Positions 40,053-41,904 of a DNA stretch of 41,904 nucleotides are shown piece by piece (within the stretch, counting starts at the first letter, position 1; each line of letters starts with the position of its first letter). The notes under the pieces were generated by a model. That model ran no database searches and was not told where the DNA came from. It saw only the letters and a program-made list of their open reading frames with translations. The translations under genes were made by a program, and so were the position numbers. The stretch comes from Peptoniphilus gorbachii (lineage in GTDB: Bacteria; Bacillota; Clostridia; Tissierellales; Peptoniphilaceae): NCBI RefSeq assembly GCF_016908115.1, contig NZ_JAFBDH010000010.1, positions 1-41,904 of the forward strand, given 5' to 3'.

Positions 40053-41669
40053 ATGAAAAGTTTTAAAAAAGTTTTGGCGGTAACACTTGCAGTAGCAACT
40101 CTTGCACCAAGTTTTGCCTTTGCTGAAAAGAAAGATTATGGCAGCGCCAAAAATGTAATTATGATGATACCTGATGGCATGAGTGTTGAGGCTTTAACTA
40201 CAGCAAGATGGATGACAAAGGACAAAAAATTTGTAATGGATGATTTGGCAACAGGTCTTGTTAGAACAAATAATTCCAACACACCTATTGCAGACTCTGC
40301 TCCAGCAGGAACAGCTATGGCAGCAGGTATTAAGACTGAATCACCCTTCGTTGGATGTTATCCGACTAAGAGCGGCATGCCAGGTTCACTTGAAATTGAA
40401 AAAGATAGAGCAAAACAACCTATAGCAAATGTACTTGAAGGAGCTAAGAGAAGTGGAAGATCCACAGGAATTGTATCAACTTCAAATATTCAACACGCAA
40501 CACCAGCAGATTTTTCTGCCCACAATCCTGACAGAAATAATTATGAAGATCTTGGCGAACAACAAGTTTATCAAGATATGGATCTTGTATTAGGAGCAGG
40601 CAGCACTTATTTAAGTAAGGAAACTAGAAAAGACAAAGAAGATCTTATTTCTGAAATTAAAAATAAGGGTTATGATTATGTAACTACTAAAAAGGCAATG
40701 GAAGATTCAAAGGGCGACAAAGTTTGGGGACTATTTGAAGATAAATCCTTCCCTTATGAAATAGATAGAGATAAAGTAAATAAACCTTCTCTTGCAGAAA
40801 TGACTGACAAGGCACTAAATGTGCTTTCAAAAAATGATAAGGGATTTTTCCTAATGGTAGAAGGTTCAGAAGTTGACTGGGCAGCTCACGCAAATGATCC
40901 AGTTGCACTTGTTCACGAAATAAAAGCCTTTGACGATGCTGTAAAAGTTGCAAAGGACTTTGCTGATTCACACAAGGACACAGTAATTGTCATAGCAGCA
41001 GACCACGGAACTGGCGGAATAACTTTTGGACACAGAAATATTTCCCATGCCTATGATAAAGTACCTCTTGACGAATTTACAAAGTTAATTTCATCAGCAA
41101 AAATTTCTGTAACTAAAGCAGCCGAAGAAGTTAAAGAAGATAAATCAAATGTAAAAGATGTAATGGCAAAAGATTTTGGTATAAAAGATTTAACTGAAGA
41201 AGAAATGAACTTAATAAAAAGTGAAAAAGATATAGTTTCAGCAATGGGAAGAATCATCTCTGCAAGAAGCCACATTACATGGACAACTGGCGGACATGTT
41301 GGCGGAGATATAGGACTTTACTCTTACTCAACAGCAGAAAAAGCAGAAAGACTAATTGGAACAGTTCACAATTATGAAATTGGAAGATACATGGAAGATA
41401 TTCTTGACATAAATCTAGACAAATTAACAGAAGAACTTTATCAACCAATTAGAAAGGGCTTCGAAGATAAGGGAGCTAAAGTTGAATTTAAAAAGAAGGG
41501 CGAAAATGATTACGAAGTCATGGTAACAAAGGGCGATGACAAAATTATTTTCCCAGTATCAAAGAATTACGCAATTAAAAATGGCGAAAAAGTTGAACTA
41601 GACGGACTTACAATTTACAGCACAAGAGCCGTATATGTACCACAAAGTGCCTTTGATTTAGTAAAATAA
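40053..41669 (+). CDS. Secreted alkaline phosphatase
   Basis: A 538-aa secreted enzyme that frees phosphate from phosphomonoesters. The signal peptide ends at AFA (residue 24). Catalytic and metal residues: Asp41 (PDG), Ser82 (ADSAPAGTAMAAG), Glu270/Asp275/His279 (VEGSEVDWAAHAND), Asp317-His318 (AADHGTGG) and a C-terminal His (WTTGGHVGG). About 100 residues follow the core (from ~430) with an extra small domain. TAGGAGG precedes the ATG. No membrane or wall anchor is seen, so it should be released or held by other means. There is no clear terminator before the IS3 end at 41750. Confidence 0.95.
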   Translation: MKSFKKVLAVTLAVATLAPSFAFAEKKDYGSAKNVIMMIPDGMSVEALTTARWMTKDKKFVMDDLATGLVRTNNSNTPIADSAPAGTAMAAGIKTESPFVGCYPTKSGMPGSLEIEKDRAKQPIANVLEGAKRSGRSTGIVSTSNIQHATPADFSAHNPDRNNYEDLGEQQVYQDMDLVLGAGSTYLSKETRKDKEDLISEIKNKGYDYVTTKKAMEDSKGDKVWGLFEDKSFPYEIDRDKVNKPSLAEMTDKALNVLSKNDKGFFLMVEGSEVDWAAHANDPVALVHEIKAFDDAVKVAKDFADSHKDTVIVIAADHGTGGITFGHRNISHAYDKVPLDEFTKLISSAKISVTKAAEEVKEDKSNVKDVMAKDFGIKDLTEEEMNLIKSEKDIVSAMGRIISARSHITWTTGGHVGGDIGLYSYSTAEKAERLIGTVHNYEIGRYMEDILDINLDKLTEELYQPIRKGFEDKGAKVEFKKKGENDYEVMVTKGDDKIIFPVSKNYAIKNGEKVELDGLTIYSTRAVYVPQSAFDLVK

Positions 41670-41749
41670 CAAAAAAATAATAAATCCTAATATTTGAAAA
41701 TCCTAATTATATTTCAAATCCAATAAAAAACTGCGGCTAACTAGTGATA

Positions 41750-41769
41750 TGTACCCTCTTTACTGGACA
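41750..41769 (+). mobile_element. Left terminal inverted repeat of an IS3-family element
   Basis: TGTACCCTCTTTACTGGACA begins 43 bases before a transposase start, as in the IS150 group of IS3 (TG...GGACA ends). The element continues past the window. Confidence 0.75.
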
Positions 41770-41792
41770 AACCAGTAAGGAGGGTATTTTTT
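41752..41792 (+). promoter_or_regulatory. Terminator-like hairpin covering the transposase ribosome site
   Basis: A 15-bp stem (41752-41766 with 41772-41786, one G-U pair, 5-base loop) ends in TTTTTT. It includes the terminal repeat and AAGGAGG (41778-41784), the transposase ribosome site. It should stop transcripts from alkaline phosphatase and hide the ribosome site in any that pass. Confidence 0.7.
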
Positions 41793-41904
41793 ATGAAATA
41801 TAGTTATGCATTTAAAAAAGAATGTGTACAGTTGTATAGAGAAGGTATATGGCCTGATACACCTGAAGGGACCAAAGAAAAAAACTTTCATGATTCAATT
41901 AGAA
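41793..41904 (+). CDS. IS3-family transposase OrfA, 5' part
   Basis: ATG at 41793 opens a frame to the end of the window (37 codons seen): MKYSYAFKKECVQLYREG, then WPDTPEG and KNFHDSIR. The start is typical of the helix-turn-helix OrfA of the IS3/IS150 group. The gene is cut by the window edge, not by a mutation visible here. Confidence 0.8.
   Translation, partial: MKYSYAFKKECVQLYREGIWPDTPEGTKEKNFHDSIR

Noticed and set aside
41680-41730. Terminator for alkaline phosphatase in the ATTTGAAA/TTTCAAAT inverted repeat
   Set aside because: The stem is AT-only with a 12-base loop and no T run, too weak to call.

Overview
The window is AT-rich, densely coded Firmicute DNA. It has strong AGGAGG-type ribosome sites, sigma-A promoters, short hairpin-plus-T terminators, an S6-SSB-S18 operon with an S6:S18 leader, LCP and S-layer (SLH) proteins, a long-form HPF and selenium-trait genes. 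The best fit is an anaerobic coccus of the Peptoniphilaceae or a close Tissierellia relative. That placement rests on gene content and style only; there is no rRNA gene here.

Layout. 1-96: a cut-off IS200/IS605-like end. 190-3782: copper homeostasis operon (CsoR operator, copA with a fused CopZ, csoR, lipoprotein). 3795-5642 (minus): phospholipase-D-like protein and a small anchored protein that seems to start at AUA. 5716-7666: autoregulated GntR-ABC module. 7680-11247 (minus): heterodimeric ABC exporter. 11413-12671: small hydrophilic protein, PAP2 phosphatase, convergent tadA. 12779-15764: selenium block selD-yedF-DUF3343-class V aminotransferase, then degV. 16703-18890: MATE exporter and a class I glutamine amidotransferase-like hydrolase. 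18891-23650: accessory island with IS scars, YibE/F-like protein, SLH-anchored phosphatase and a broken DUF1906 gene, bracketed by two identical 47-bp repeats. 23727-32356: household and metabolic genes (lipoprotein, ACT/UPF0210 pair, fRMsr, nitroreductase, YaiI-glutaredoxin fusion, LCP, pepT, PPC protein, mgsA). 32381-33580: rpsF-ssb-rpsR. 33674-39934: surface protein, YjiH-type transporter, a large unknown protein with an aromatic-acid-exporter-like partner, hpf. 40053-41669: alkaline phosphatase. 41750-end: left end of an IS3-family element.

Recurring themes. Two genes (copA and yaiI) carry a C-terminal domain whose first codon is an in-frame ATG preceded, at 8 nt, by an almost perfect Shine-Dalgarno, so the domain may also be made alone. 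Both secreted phosphatases have upstream TTTACA-like boxes on an exact 11-bp period, as expected for PhoP binding, which suggests a phosphate-scavenging regulon that includes an island gene. Two minus-strand genes have an extended -10 six bases before ATG and no ribosome site, as in leaderless mRNAs. I see no CRISPR array, tRNA or rRNA gene. No wholly new multi-gene system is proven; the best leads are the nested starts, the 11-bp-phased phosphatase promoters, the AUA start and the selenium block.
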